This document shows positions 37,873 to 46,778 of a DNA stretch of 64,000 nt, one piece after another. The number at the start of each line of letters is the position of its first letter. Position 1 is the stretch's first letter. Origin of the DNA: Sphingomonas sp. SUN019 (GTDB lineage Bacteria > Pseudomonadota > Alphaproteobacteria > Sphingomonadales > Sphingomonadaceae); assembly GCF_024758705.1 (NCBI RefSeq), contig NZ_CP096971.1:3315501-3379500 (forward strand). Direction: 5' to 3'. The translations under genes were made by a program, and so were the position numbers. The notes beneath the pieces are model-generated. The model made no database searches. It worked only from the letters and a program-made list of their open reading frames with translations, and was not told the DNA's origin.

Positions 37873-39262
37873 TATGTATCGGTTTCCCCGTCACTGCCAT
37901 CGCGGCTTCCTTCAGCGCCTCGGCGTGGGTCGGGTGCGCGTGGCAGGTGTAGGCGATGTCCTCGCTGGTCGCGCCGAATTCCATCGCGATCGCGGCCTCG
38001 GCGATCATCGTGCCAGCCAGGCTCGCGACGACCCACACGCCCAGCACGCGGTCGGTTTTCGCGTCCGCGATGACCTTCACGAAGCCGTCGGTGTCGCGGT
38101 TGGTCTTCGCGCGGCTGTTGGCCATCATCGGAAACTTTCCGACCTTCACGTCACCGCGTTCCTTCGCGGCTTCCTCGGTCAGCCCGACGCCCGCGATTTC
38201 GGGCGTGGTATAGACGACGCTGGGGATGACATCGTGGTTCACGATGCCGGTCTGCCCGGCGATGTTCTCGGCGACCGCGATCCCTTCGTCCTCGGCCTTG
38301 TGCGCCAGCATCAGGCCTGGCGCGACGTCACCGATCGCCCAGATGCCGTCGATATTGGTGCGGAAGTCGTGATCGATCGCCACCTGCCCGCGTTCGGTCA
38401 GCTTCACGCCCGCCGCCTCGAGGTTCAGCCCGTCGATGTTGGGCTTGCGCCCGATCGCCACCAGCACCGCGTCGGCCTGGAGCGTTTCGCCTTCGCCGCC
38501 CGCAGCGGGTTCGACCTGCACGCTCGCCTTGCCGCCCTGCACCGTGACGCCGGTCACCTTTGTGCTCGTCTTCAGTTCGAAGCCCTGCTTCTTGAACAGC
38601 TTGGCCGATTCCCTGCGCACTTCGCCGTCGAAGCCGGGCAGGATCTGGTCGAGATACTCGACCACCGTCACCTTCGCGCCCAGCCGCTTCCACACGCTGC
38701 CCAGCTCCAGCCCGATCACGCCGCCGCCGATCACGACCAGATGCTCGGGCACCTTCGGCAACGCCAGCGCGCCAGTCGAATCGACCACCACCGCCTGGTC
38801 GATCTCGACGCCGGGCAGCGGCGTGACCGACGATCCGGTCGCGATGACGATGTTCTTCGCAGTGACGGTCTGTTCGCCGACCTTGACGGTATGCGCATCG
38901 ACGAATTCGCCGCGGCCCTTCAGCCACGTCACCTTGTTCTTCTTGAACAGGAATTCGATGCCGCCGGTCAGTTCCTTGACCGCCTTCGCCTTTTCGGCGT
39001 GCATCTGGTCGAGGTTCAACGTCGCGCCCTGGATGTCGATGCCGAACTTCGCGAACGCGCCGTGGCTCGCTTCCTCGAACAATTCCGACGCGTGGAGCAG
39101 CGCCTTCGACGGGATGCAGCCGACGTTCAGGCACGTGCCGCCCAATGTCTCGCGCGATTCGACGCACGCGGTGTTCAACCCGAGCTGCGCGGCGCGGATC
39201 GCAGCGACATAGCCGCCGGGACCGCTGCCGATCACCAGCACGTCGAAATTGTCGTCAGCCAT
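37868..39262 (-). CDS. lpdA: Dihydrolipoyl dehydrogenase
   Basis: A 464-residue flavoprotein disulfide reductase, the E3 component of 2-oxoacid dehydrogenase complexes. The FAD motif VIGSGPGGYVAA is at the N-terminus, the redox pair is in GGTCLNVGCIPSKALLH (Cys-x4-Cys near residue 45), the NAD motif is VIGGGVIGLELGSVW near residue 180, and the C-terminal interface ends TCHAHPTHAEALKEA with the His-Glu dyad. The frame is open far upstream, but MADDNFDVLVIG from 39262 is the standard start. No E1 or E2 genes are nearby. Confidence 0.96.
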   Translation of the reverse strand: MADDNFDVLVIGSGPGGYVAAIRAAQLGLNTACVESRETLGGTCLNVGCIPSKALLHASELFEEASHGAFAKFGIDIQGATLNLDQMHAEKAKAVKELTGGIEFLFKKNKVTWLKGRGEFVDAHTVKVGEQTVTAKNIVIATGSSVTPLPGVEIDQAVVVDSTGALALPKVPEHLVVIGGGVIGLELGSVWKRLGAKVTVVEYLDQILPGFDGEVRRESAKLFKKQGFELKTSTKVTGVTVQGGKASVQVEPAAGGEGETLQADAVLVAIGRKPNIDGLNLEAAGVKLTERGQVAIDHDFRTNIDGIWAIGDVAPGLMLAHKAEDEGIAVAENIAGQTGIVNHDVIPSVVYTTPEIAGVGLTEEAAKERGDVKVGKFPMMANSRAKTNRDTDGFVKVIADAKTDRVLGVWVVASLAGTMIAEAAIAMEFGATSEDIAYTCHAHPTHAEALKEAAMAVTGKPIHI

Positions 39263-39357
39263 GTCCGCTCGCTTCGTTTCTGGATTCCGGGATCGAAGCG
39301 GGACATAGCCGCTGGCGACGGGCAAACAACCCCGCACGCACAACAGGAGGGACGGCG

Positions 39358-40590
39358 ATGGACCTGAACTGGAGCCCGGAGGAGCTGGCGTTCGAGGCCG
39401 AGGTGAAGGACTTTCTAGACACCGAACTGACTCCCGAATTGCGTCGTGCGGGGACGCTGTCGACCAGTGTCTATCCCGATCACCACGCGTCGATGGCGTG
39501 GCAGGAAATCCTCCGTAAAAAGGGTTGGGCCGCGCCGCACTGGGCGGCCGAACATGGCGGCACCGACTGGAGCGTCGCACAGCATTACATCTGGAACCGC
39601 GAACGCATCGCCGCGGGCGCACCCGCGCTGTCGCCGATGGGGATCAGCATGGTGGCGTACGTCATCATGAAATTCGGCACGCCCGAACAACAGACGTTCT
39701 TCCTGCCGCGCATCCTGTCGGGCGAAATTTTCTTCTGCCAGGGGTATTCGGAACCCGGCAGCGGCAGTGACCTCGCCTCGCTCCAGACCAGCGCGGTGGA
39801 GGATGGAGGCGACCTGATCGTCAACGGGCAGAAGGTGTGGACCACGCACGCGAACGAGGCGAACTGGATCTTCGCTCTGGTGCGCACGTCGAAGGAGGGG
39901 CGCCCGCAGCAGGGCATCACCTTCGTGCTGATCGACATGACCACGCCCGGCGTCGAGTTGCGGCCGTTCACGATGACCTCTGGCGAGCAGATCCAGAATG
40001 CGGTGTTCTTCACCGACGTGCGCGTGCCGCAGGTGAATGTGATGGGGCAGATCGGGCAGGGCTGGGGCGTGGCCAAATATCTGCTGGAATTCGAACGCGG
40101 CGGTCAGGCCTACGGCCCTGCGCTCAAGATTCGCGCTGACCAGATCGCGGCCCATGCCGCGGCAACGATCGGTGACGACGGTGCGCCGCTGATCGACGAT
40201 CCGGTCTTCGCGGCGAAACTGGCGCGCGCCCGGATTCGCGCCGACGTGCTGGAGATCACCGAGCTGCGCCTGCTGTCCTCGGCGTCGGATGGCGGCAGCG
40301 TCGGGGCGCTGTCGTCGATGATGAAGATCATGGGCACCGAACTCGCGGGCACGCTGACCGAACTCGCGGTCGAGGCGGCGGGGCCGTACGGCACGGTGTA
40401 CCAGCCGCACGCGACGATGCCGGGCGGGGATGTGCCGGGTTATACGCCACCCGCGGATGGGTACGTCGCGGGCGAGGAATGGCACGCGCTCGCCCCCTTG
40501 CGTTACCTGAATGAGCGCGCGGGGCCGATCTACGCCGGGTCGAACGAAATCCAGCGCAACATCATCGCGAAGATGGTGCTGGGTTTGTAG
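39358..40590 (+). CDS. Acyl-CoA dehydrogenase family protein
   Basis: A 410-residue FAD-dependent acyl-CoA dehydrogenase. The N-terminal helical domain is followed by the flavin-binding FCQGYSEPGSGSDLASLQT and KVWTTHANEANW, and the C-terminal domain contains GSNEIQRNIIAKMVLGL, the standard ending. AGGAGG sits 7 bases before the ATG at 39358. It resembles large-subunit pimeloyl/steroid-type dehydrogenases, but no partner gene lies alongside, so the substrate is unknown. It ends one base before the convergent DUF815 gene. Confidence 0.92.
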   Translation: MDLNWSPEELAFEAEVKDFLDTELTPELRRAGTLSTSVYPDHHASMAWQEILRKKGWAAPHWAAEHGGTDWSVAQHYIWNRERIAAGAPALSPMGISMVAYVIMKFGTPEQQTFFLPRILSGEIFFCQGYSEPGSGSDLASLQTSAVEDGGDLIVNGQKVWTTHANEANWIFALVRTSKEGRPQQGITFVLIDMTTPGVELRPFTMTSGEQIQNAVFFTDVRVPQVNVMGQIGQGWGVAKYLLEFERGGQAYGPALKIRADQIAAHAAATIGDDGAPLIDDPVFAAKLARARIRADVLEITELRLLSSASDGGSVGALSSMMKIMGTELAGTLTELAVEAAGPYGTVYQPHATMPGGDVPGYTPPADGYVAGEEWHALAPLRYLNERAGPIYAGSNEIQRNIIAKMVLGL

Positions 40591-40591
40591 C

Positions 40592-41398
40592 TCAGAGCGA
40601 GCGGCCCGCCCGCCCCGCGAGATCGACGACATACTGCCATGCGACCCGCCCCGACCGGCTGCCGCGCCGTGTCGCCCATTGCACTGCGTCGGCCGCGTCG
40701 AACGTCAGGCCGTGCCGCTCGGCATAGCCGCGCACGATCGCCAGATACGCCTCCTGATCGACGACGTGGAAGCCCAGGCTCAGCCCGAAGCGGTCCGCCA
40801 GCGCCATCTGGTCGTCGATCGCGTCGCGCGGGTTGATGGCGTTTTCCTGGTCATGAATGTCGCGCGGGATCAGGTGGCGGCGGTTGGAGGTGACGATCAG
40901 CCGCGCATTCGCCGGCCGCGCTTCCGCGCCGCCCTCCAGCAGCGATCTGAGCGTCCGCGCATCCGCGGCGGCGTCGAAGCCCAGATCGTCCAGGAAGATC
41001 GCGAACGCGCGGGCAACACCCGCGACATCGGCGAAAAGTCTCGGCAGCGTGTCGATCCGCTCCGCCAAAACCTCGATCAGCGCCAGCGCGCCGCCCGCCG
41101 CCTGCACCGCGGCGACCGCGGCCTTCACCAGCGCCGATTTCCCCGTCCCGCGCGCGCCCCATAGCAACGTGTCCTGCGCCGCATGGCCAGCCGCCAGCCG
41201 CTCCAGATTGCCGACCAGCGCCGCTTTCTGCGCATCCACCCCGTGCAACAGCTCCAGCGGCAATGGCGCGAAGGCGCGCGCTGCGACCAGCACGTCGTCA
41301 CGCCAGACATAGGCCGGGTGCGCCAGCGGGTCGGCCGCGGCGGGCGGGGGCGGGGCGAGGCGTTCGAGCGCGGCGGCGATACGGTCGATCGGGTCCAT
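40592..41398 (-). CDS. DUF815 AAA-like ATPase
   Basis: A 268-residue P-loop ATPase of the DUF815 family. Walker A is WGARGTGKSALVKAAV near residue 80; Walker B is AIFLDDLGFD; and TSNRRHLIPRD is the sensor-like segment. The N-terminus is Ala/Pro-rich. The function of the family is unknown; it is conserved in proteobacteria. It lies 9 bases downstream of the TPR gene on the same strand, so it may be expressed with the exopolysaccharide regulatory block, though a role there is not established. Confidence 0.88.
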   Translation of the reverse strand: MDPIDRIAAALERLAPPPPAAADPLAHPAYVWRDDVLVAARAFAPLPLELLHGVDAQKAALVGNLERLAAGHAAQDTLLWGARGTGKSALVKAAVAAVQAAGGALALIEVLAERIDTLPRLFADVAGVARAFAIFLDDLGFDAAADARTLRSLLEGGAEARPANARLIVTSNRRHLIPRDIHDQENAINPRDAIDDQMALADRFGLSLGFHVVDQEAYLAIVRGYAERHGLTFDAADAVQWATRRGSRSGRVAWQYVVDLAGRAGRSL

Positions 41399-41407
41399 CG
41401 CCCGCTG

Positions 41408-43402
41408 CTACACGCGCGGCGGCACCTTCAGCAACGCCTGAACCTTCCGCGCCAGCTGTCGCGCCGCGCGCGTGTCACCGGCCACATGCAACGCGCGGGC
41501 ATAGGCGTCGGCCGCGGTGGGGTTCATCGGCGCGAGGCGATAGGCGGCGCGCGCATACGCCTTCCCCGTCTGGGGATCGCCCGCGCCGGTGTAAGCGTAA
41601 CCCAGTTGCGCCAGCACTACCGCATCGCGCGGCCCTAGGGCGCCGCGCAGTCCCTCCAGCGTATCGATCGCGCCGGTCCAGTCGCGCGCATCGATCTGCA
41701 GGTTCGCCAGCGCGCGCCGCGCGACGATGCTGTCCGGGTTCTGCGACAGATACAGCGCCAGCGCCTGCGCGCCCGCGCGAGAACGCCCGCCACGCTCGCT
41801 CGCCTCGGCCATGCGCAGCAAGGTAGGTGCGTCGAAACGCAGGTCCGCCGCGCGGGCGTAAGCCGAAAGGGCAGCGCGAAAATCGCCGCGCGTCGCCAGC
41901 ACGTCGCCGACCATCAATTGCGCCCCTGGCGCGCCCGGCGAAGCGGCCGCGATCGCCTGCGCCCGCGCGTATGCGCCCGCCCCGTCGCCCGCGTCGATCA
42001 GCCCACGGACATAGGATACCGCCACGCCCGGATCGCCCGGCGCTGCGGCCGCCGCCTGCGCCAGTGCGGCCAGCCCGACATCCTCGCCGAACGACGGCGC
42101 GCTGCTCGCCGGCTGGCGCGCCGCGCGATCGAGCAATCCCGCCGCCAGCGCGCGCCGTCCGCTCGCCTCGAACGCGCGGCCCACCAGCGCCAACGTATAG
42201 CTGTCGGCATCGGGCCGCGTCGCGATCGGCTCCAGCGTGTCGAGCGCGCCCTGCGCGTCGCCAGACCGCAGCAGCGCCGCGCCCAGCAACCGCCGTGCGA
42301 CGATGTTCATCGGCTGGCGCGCGACCAGTTCGCGCCATTGCAGCACCGCCTGTTCGTATTTGCCCGCCGCCTGGTTCAGCGCGCCGCCCAGCAGCAGCAC
42401 GCCCGGTATCGATCCGCTGCCGCCGATCTTGCCCAGCATCGCGCGCGAAAGATCGAACCGGTCGGCGCGCGCCGCCAGCACCGCCAGCAGATACAGCGCA
42501 CGCGGATCGCCCGGCTTCGCCTCCAGCGCGCGCCGCGTCGTATCGAGCATAGCTTGGCTCTGCCCGGCGTCGCCCAATGTCGCAGCGTATTCGATCAGCG
42601 CCGGATAGTAATGCGCATCGCGCTTCAGCGCCGCCTCGAACCACGGCAGCGCCGCGATCAGGCCGTAGCGGCTGCGGATCACTTGTGCGCGCAACGTCAG
42701 CGCTTCGGGTGCGTCGGGATCGATCGTCAGCGACCGCTGCACCGCCTGATCCGCGCCCGTCACGTCACCCACGTCGAATCGGACCTGCGCGAGATCGGTC
42801 CACGCGTCGGCATCGCGCGGCGCGTCCGTCACCAACGCCTGCAATCCATGCGTCGCCGCGGGCGCGTCACCCATCGCCGCTAGCGTCCGCGACCGCACCC
42901 GCGCCGCGTATCGCGCATAGGCCGGGGCGGCGCGCGCCGTTTCATCGGCGGCGCGATCGGCATCACCCTGTTGCAGCCACGCATCGGCGAACAAATGATG
43001 CAACCGCGCGGCAGGCATCCCGCCCGCCGCCGCTCGGTTCAACGCCCCCTCCGCCGCCACGCCTTCGCGCAGCGCCAGATGGACGCGCCCCAACACTGCC
43101 TGCGCCAGTTCCCAATCGGGGCGCTCCGCAGTCGCCGCCTGGACGTGCGTTCGCGCCGCGGTGTAGTTGCCGCGCTCCAGCATCCGCAGCCCGGTCGCCA
43201 GTTCCGCGCGCGGATCGGGCGCGGACGCGCGCTGCGCGAGCAGCACGATCCCGCCGACCAGCGCCGCCGCGACAAGCAGCACTCCCGCCAGCCGCACCGT
43301 CCGTGCGCCAAGCCACGCCGGGCGCGCCATCCGCGCGCCGCGCCGCTTCCGCCGTCCGCGCAGCAACGGATAGGTATGCGTCGCCTCACCCATGAAGGTC
43401 AT
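41408..43402 (-). CDS. Membrane-anchored TPR protein of the PrsK/PrsR cluster
   Basis: A 664-residue protein with a basic N-terminus (RGRRKRRGARMARP), one membrane helix (VRLAGVLLVAAALVGGIVLLA) and then TPR-like repeats over nearly all the rest (for example GNYTAARTHVQAATAERPDWELA and YTGAGDPQTGKAYARAAYRLAP). It probably scaffolds envelope or exopolysaccharide machinery, like the TPR proteins found with exosortase-type loci. Its ATG at 43402 overlaps the prsR stop by 17 bases; an ATG at 43393 is also possible. Unlike the PrsT lipoprotein it shows no lipobox. Confidence 0.82.
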   Translation of the reverse strand: MTFMGEATHTYPLLRGRRKRRGARMARPAWLGARTVRLAGVLLVAAALVGGIVLLAQRASAPDPRAELATGLRMLERGNYTAARTHVQAATAERPDWELAQAVLGRVHLALREGVAAEGALNRAAAGGMPAARLHHLFADAWLQQGDADRAADETARAAPAYARYAARVRSRTLAAMGDAPAATHGLQALVTDAPRDADAWTDLAQVRFDVGDVTGADQAVQRSLTIDPDAPEALTLRAQVIRSRYGLIAALPWFEAALKRDAHYYPALIEYAATLGDAGQSQAMLDTTRRALEAKPGDPRALYLLAVLAARADRFDLSRAMLGKIGGSGSIPGVLLLGGALNQAAGKYEQAVLQWRELVARQPMNIVARRLLGAALLRSGDAQGALDTLEPIATRPDADSYTLALVGRAFEASGRRALAAGLLDRAARQPASSAPSFGEDVGLAALAQAAAAAPGDPGVAVSYVRGLIDAGDGAGAYARAQAIAAASPGAPGAQLMVGDVLATRGDFRAALSAYARAADLRFDAPTLLRMAEASERGGRSRAGAQALALYLSQNPDSIVARRALANLQIDARDWTGAIDTLEGLRGALGPRDAVVLAQLGYAYTGAGDPQTGKAYARAAYRLAPMNPTAADAYARALHVAGDTRAARQLARKVQALLKVPPRV

Positions 43403-44729
43403 AGCTTTTCAGCAGGTCGTACAGCGTCGGGCGGCTGACACCGAGCAGCTTCGCGGTGTTCGAGATATTGCCGTCCGCCCGCGCCAGCGCGTGGCGGATC
43501 GCATGCCGATCGGCGGCCTCGCGCGCGGCGCGCAGGTTGATCGGCCCGTCCTCGGGCGCGGCGAGATCGAGGTCGGCGGCAGTGACGAGTTTCCCGTCGG
43601 CCATGATGACCGCGCGCTTCACGCGATTTTCCAGTTCGCGGACGTTCCCCGGCCAGCGCCACGCGTCGATCGCGGCGCGCGCATCGGGCGACAGGCCGGT
43701 GACGCCGGTCTTCATCGCGTGCGCGTACTTCGTCACGAAATGCCGCGCGAGCAGCGCCGCATCGCCCGCCCGCTCGGCCAGCGTCGGGATGCGCACGACG
43801 ATCTCGGCCAGGCGATAGTAGAGGTCTTCGCGGAACCGCCCCTCGGCGACCATCGTGTCGATGTCCTGATGCGTCGCGCACACGATCCGCGTGTCGACGG
43901 GAATCGCCTTGCGCCCGCCGATTCGCTCGATCACGCGTTCCTGCAGGAATCGCAGCAATTTCACCTGCAGCGGGAGCGGCACGTCGCCGATCTCATCGAG
44001 AAACAACGTCCCCCCGCTGGCCTGTTCGATCTTGCCTTCGGTGGTCTTCACCGCCCCCGTGAACGCGCCCTTTTCATGCCCGAACAGCTCGCTTTCCAGC
44101 AACGTCTCGGGGATCGCCGCGCAATTGATCGCGACGAATGCGCCGTGGCGGCGGCGCGAGGCGTCGTGCAGTCCGCGCGCGAGCAATTCCTTGCCCGTGC
44201 CGCTCGCACCCAGCAGCATCACCGACACGTCGGCCGGCGCGACCCGCTCGATCGTGCGCATCACTTTCAGCATCTCGGGCGCGGCGGTTATCAGTCCTCC
44301 GAGACCAATATTGCCCCTCGCCGCCAGCCGCCGGTTCTCCGCCTCCAGCGCGTGCACATGGAATGCGCGCGCGACGATCAGGCCGAGCTGATCGATGTCG
44401 ATCGGCTTGCTGTAGAAGTCCCACGCGCCGTCGGCGATCGCGGTCCGCGCGCTTTCCCGCGCGCCATGCCCCGATGCGACGATCACCTTCGTAGCGGGTT
44501 TCAACGCAAGGATTTCGGCGAGCGTCGCAAAGCCCTCGGTCGTGCCGTCGGGATCGGGCGGCAGGCCCAGGTCGAGCGTGACTACCGCGGGTTCGTGCGC
44601 GCGCAACGCCTCGATCGCGCCTGCGCGGTCGCCCGCGACGATCACTTCGTATCCGTCATAGGCCCAGCGCAACTGCCGCTGCAGACCTGGATCGTCCTCG
44701 ACGATCAACAGTTTTTTGATCTCGGTCAC
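43386..44729 (-). CDS. prsR: PrsR, sigma-54-dependent response regulator (XrtA/PEP-CTERM type)
   Basis: A 447-residue NtrC-family regulator: receiver domain (LLIVEDDPGLQRQL, with a phosphorylatable Asp in VVTLDLGLPPD), AAA+ domain with Walker A GASGTGKELLARGL, the sigma-54 contact loop GAFTGA, and a C-terminal Fis-type helix-turn-helix (NISNTAKLLGVSRPTLYDLL). It pairs with PrsK. The GTG at 44729 overlaps the prsK stop. Targets are expected to be RpoN promoters of exopolysaccharide and PEP-CTERM protein genes; I did not find a clear -24/-12 site in the neighbouring gaps. Confidence 0.92.
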   Translation of the reverse strand: MTEIKKLLIVEDDPGLQRQLRWAYDGYEVIVAGDRAGAIEALRAHEPAVVTLDLGLPPDPDGTTEGFATLAEILALKPATKVIVASGHGARESARTAIADGAWDFYSKPIDIDQLGLIVARAFHVHALEAENRRLAARGNIGLGGLITAAPEMLKVMRTIERVAPADVSVMLLGASGTGKELLARGLHDASRRRHGAFVAINCAAIPETLLESELFGHEKGAFTGAVKTTEGKIEQASGGTLFLDEIGDVPLPLQVKLLRFLQERVIERIGGRKAIPVDTRIVCATHQDIDTMVAEGRFREDLYYRLAEIVVRIPTLAERAGDAALLARHFVTKYAHAMKTGVTGLSPDARAAIDAWRWPGNVRELENRVKRAVIMADGKLVTAADLDLAAPEDGPINLRAAREAADRHAIRHALARADGNISNTAKLLGVSRPTLYDLLKSYDLHG

Positions 44730-46774
44730 GCAGCCTCCGCCACATTGTTCGATGCGCGCAACGTGACGGTGAAGACCGTGCCGTCGCCCTCGCGGCTCTC
44801 CACGCTCAACCTGCCCCCCATCGCCTCGGCCAGCTGCCGCGCCTCGAACGCGCCCAGCCCGAAGCCGCCGGGCTTGGACGAGGTGAACGGGCGGAACAGC
44901 CGGTCGCGCACGAACCCGGGCGACATGCCGCACCCGCGATCGGACACCGCGACGCACACCGCGCCCGCGTCACCGCGCACGCTGATCGTCACCGGCGCAT
45001 CGGACGCGCTCGCCTCGATCGCATTCTGGACGAGGTGGCCGAGCAATGTCTCCAGCGCCGTCGGATCGGCGACCGCGACGGCCGTCGCATCGCCCTCCGC
45101 CACCACGCGGTGCTGCGCGCGGCGTGAATCGGCGACGCGTTCGGCGAGTTCCAGCAAAGCGACCGCACGCACCGGTTCGGCGCGGCCGTTATGGTGCTGC
45201 GACAGCCGCGCGAGCAGATGGTTCATCCGGTCGGCCGAATCCTTCAGCGTCGCGACCATGTCCGCCCGGAATTCGGGATTGTCGGCGTGGCGTTCGGCGT
45301 TGCGCGCGACCAAGGTCAACTGACTCACCAGATTCTTCAGATCGTGCATGATGAACGCGAAGCGGCGGTTGAATTCGTCGAAGCGCTGCGCGTCGGCCAG
45401 CGCATCGTGCGCGCGATCCTCCGCCAGATAACTCGCCGCCTGCCGCCCCGCGACGCCCAACAGGTCGAAATCCTCCCAATCGAGCGCGCGGTCGACCGGC
45501 GGGCGCGTGAGGACGATCGCCCCCGCCAACCGGTCGATATGCGCCAGCGGCACGACCGCCCACGCGTCGGCCCGGTCGCGCAGCCATCCGGGAACTGCCG
45601 CAATGTCGCCCGCGTCGGCTGTTCCGGCGCGCACCGCGTCCAGCTCGATGATCCGTCGCGTCGCCGCCAGATGCTGCGCCAGCGGCTCGCCGCCGGCTTC
45701 CGCGGTCCCGTCCCAATTCCACCCCGCGCCCGAATCGAGCGCCGCACCGTCGAGCAGCAGGCCGCCAGGCGAATCGGTCAGGTCGGCGATCGCCTTGACC
45801 ACCCGCACATCCAACGCGGCGTCGCCCCCCGGCGTACCCAGCGTCTCGGTAAAGCGCAGCCACTCGCTGCGATAATCGTACCGGTGGCGGAACAGGTGCT
45901 TGGCGACCATCACCTTCGCCCAGGCGCGCAGCCAGGGCGTCGATACGATCGTCAGCAGGGCGGCGGTGGTGCCGAACACGAAGGCGGTCTGCACCAGTCG
46001 CGCGTTCTGCCCGCCGAATTCCGCCAGCAACGCCGCCGCCACTCCGGTCACCGCGACGTACAGCCCGATCACGATCACCGTCAGCGCCTGGAACGCGACC
46101 GTGCGCGACAATTGCAGCGACCATGCGCCGTCCTTCTGCACCGCGATGCCCAGCATCGGCGCAACCGCAATCAGCGCGACGCCGCGCGCATCGACCAGCC
46201 CGCCGGGCCAGCGCCCGGAGGCCCAGCCCGCGACGTAGATCGCCAGATCGACCGACCACATCAGCGTCAGCGCCAGCGCCGCCATGCGCAATCCGCCGCG
46301 GTTGTCATCGCGCGCGTGCGACTGGAGATGATGGACCAGGATCAGCCCGCCGACCGCACCCAGCATCCTGATGGCAATCCGCGCGCTGCTGATCGCCAGG
46401 CGCGCGACAGGTTCGGCCGTCATTGCGCCTGCGACCGACAGGATTGCCGCACCGATGAAGACCAACGCCGTCGCGGCATAGACCGCCGTCACCCATGCGC
46501 GGCTGGACGCCGCATGATCGCGGCGCAGCATCGCGAACAGGAACGCGAGCCAGGCAAGGTTGCGGATGCTTTCCGCCACGCGGGTCGCGACGTCGCGCGC
46601 ATCGATTCCCGCTACCGCCAGCGCCCACAAGGCGGTCGCCGCCAGCGCGACGACGAAGGTGATGCGGGGCAGGCCGCCACCGTCGTGCCGCAGCCGCATC
46701 AGCGCCAGCGTTCCGAACAGCAACGCCGCCAGCGCGTGGGTCCACAACGTCATCGTCGGTTGGGTCAACTCCAT
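44726..46774 (-). CDS. prsK: PrsK, membrane sensor histidine kinase (XrtA/PEP-CTERM type)
   Basis: A 682-residue kinase. The N-terminal third has about eight hydrophobic helices, then a GAF-like region, then the kinase core: a dimerisation/His segment FAFIMHDLKNLVSQLTLVARN near residue 475 and ATPase boxes LLGHLVQNAIEAS, SDRGCGMSPGFV and GGFGLGAFEARQL. This layout is that of PrsK, which signals to PrsR in exosortase-containing bacteria. It is followed by prsR with a 4-base overlap and preceded, 4 bases away, by the sugar transferase. Confidence 0.92.
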   Translation of the reverse strand: MELTQPTMTLWTHALAALLFGTLALMRLRHDGGGLPRITFVVALAATALWALAVAGIDARDVATRVAESIRNLAWLAFLFAMLRRDHAASSRAWVTAVYAATALVFIGAAILSVAGAMTAEPVARLAISSARIAIRMLGAVGGLILVHHLQSHARDDNRGGLRMAALALTLMWSVDLAIYVAGWASGRWPGGLVDARGVALIAVAPMLGIAVQKDGAWSLQLSRTVAFQALTVIVIGLYVAVTGVAAALLAEFGGQNARLVQTAFVFGTTAALLTIVSTPWLRAWAKVMVAKHLFRHRYDYRSEWLRFTETLGTPGGDAALDVRVVKAIADLTDSPGGLLLDGAALDSGAGWNWDGTAEAGGEPLAQHLAATRRIIELDAVRAGTADAGDIAAVPGWLRDRADAWAVVPLAHIDRLAGAIVLTRPPVDRALDWEDFDLLGVAGRQAASYLAEDRAHDALADAQRFDEFNRRFAFIMHDLKNLVSQLTLVARNAERHADNPEFRADMVATLKDSADRMNHLLARLSQHHNGRAEPVRAVALLELAERVADSRRAQHRVVAEGDATAVAVADPTALETLLGHLVQNAIEASASDAPVTISVRGDAGAVCVAVSDRGCGMSPGFVRDRLFRPFTSSKPGGFGLGAFEARQLAEAMGGRLSVESREGDGTVFTVTLRASNNVAEAA

Positions 46775-46778
46775 GCCG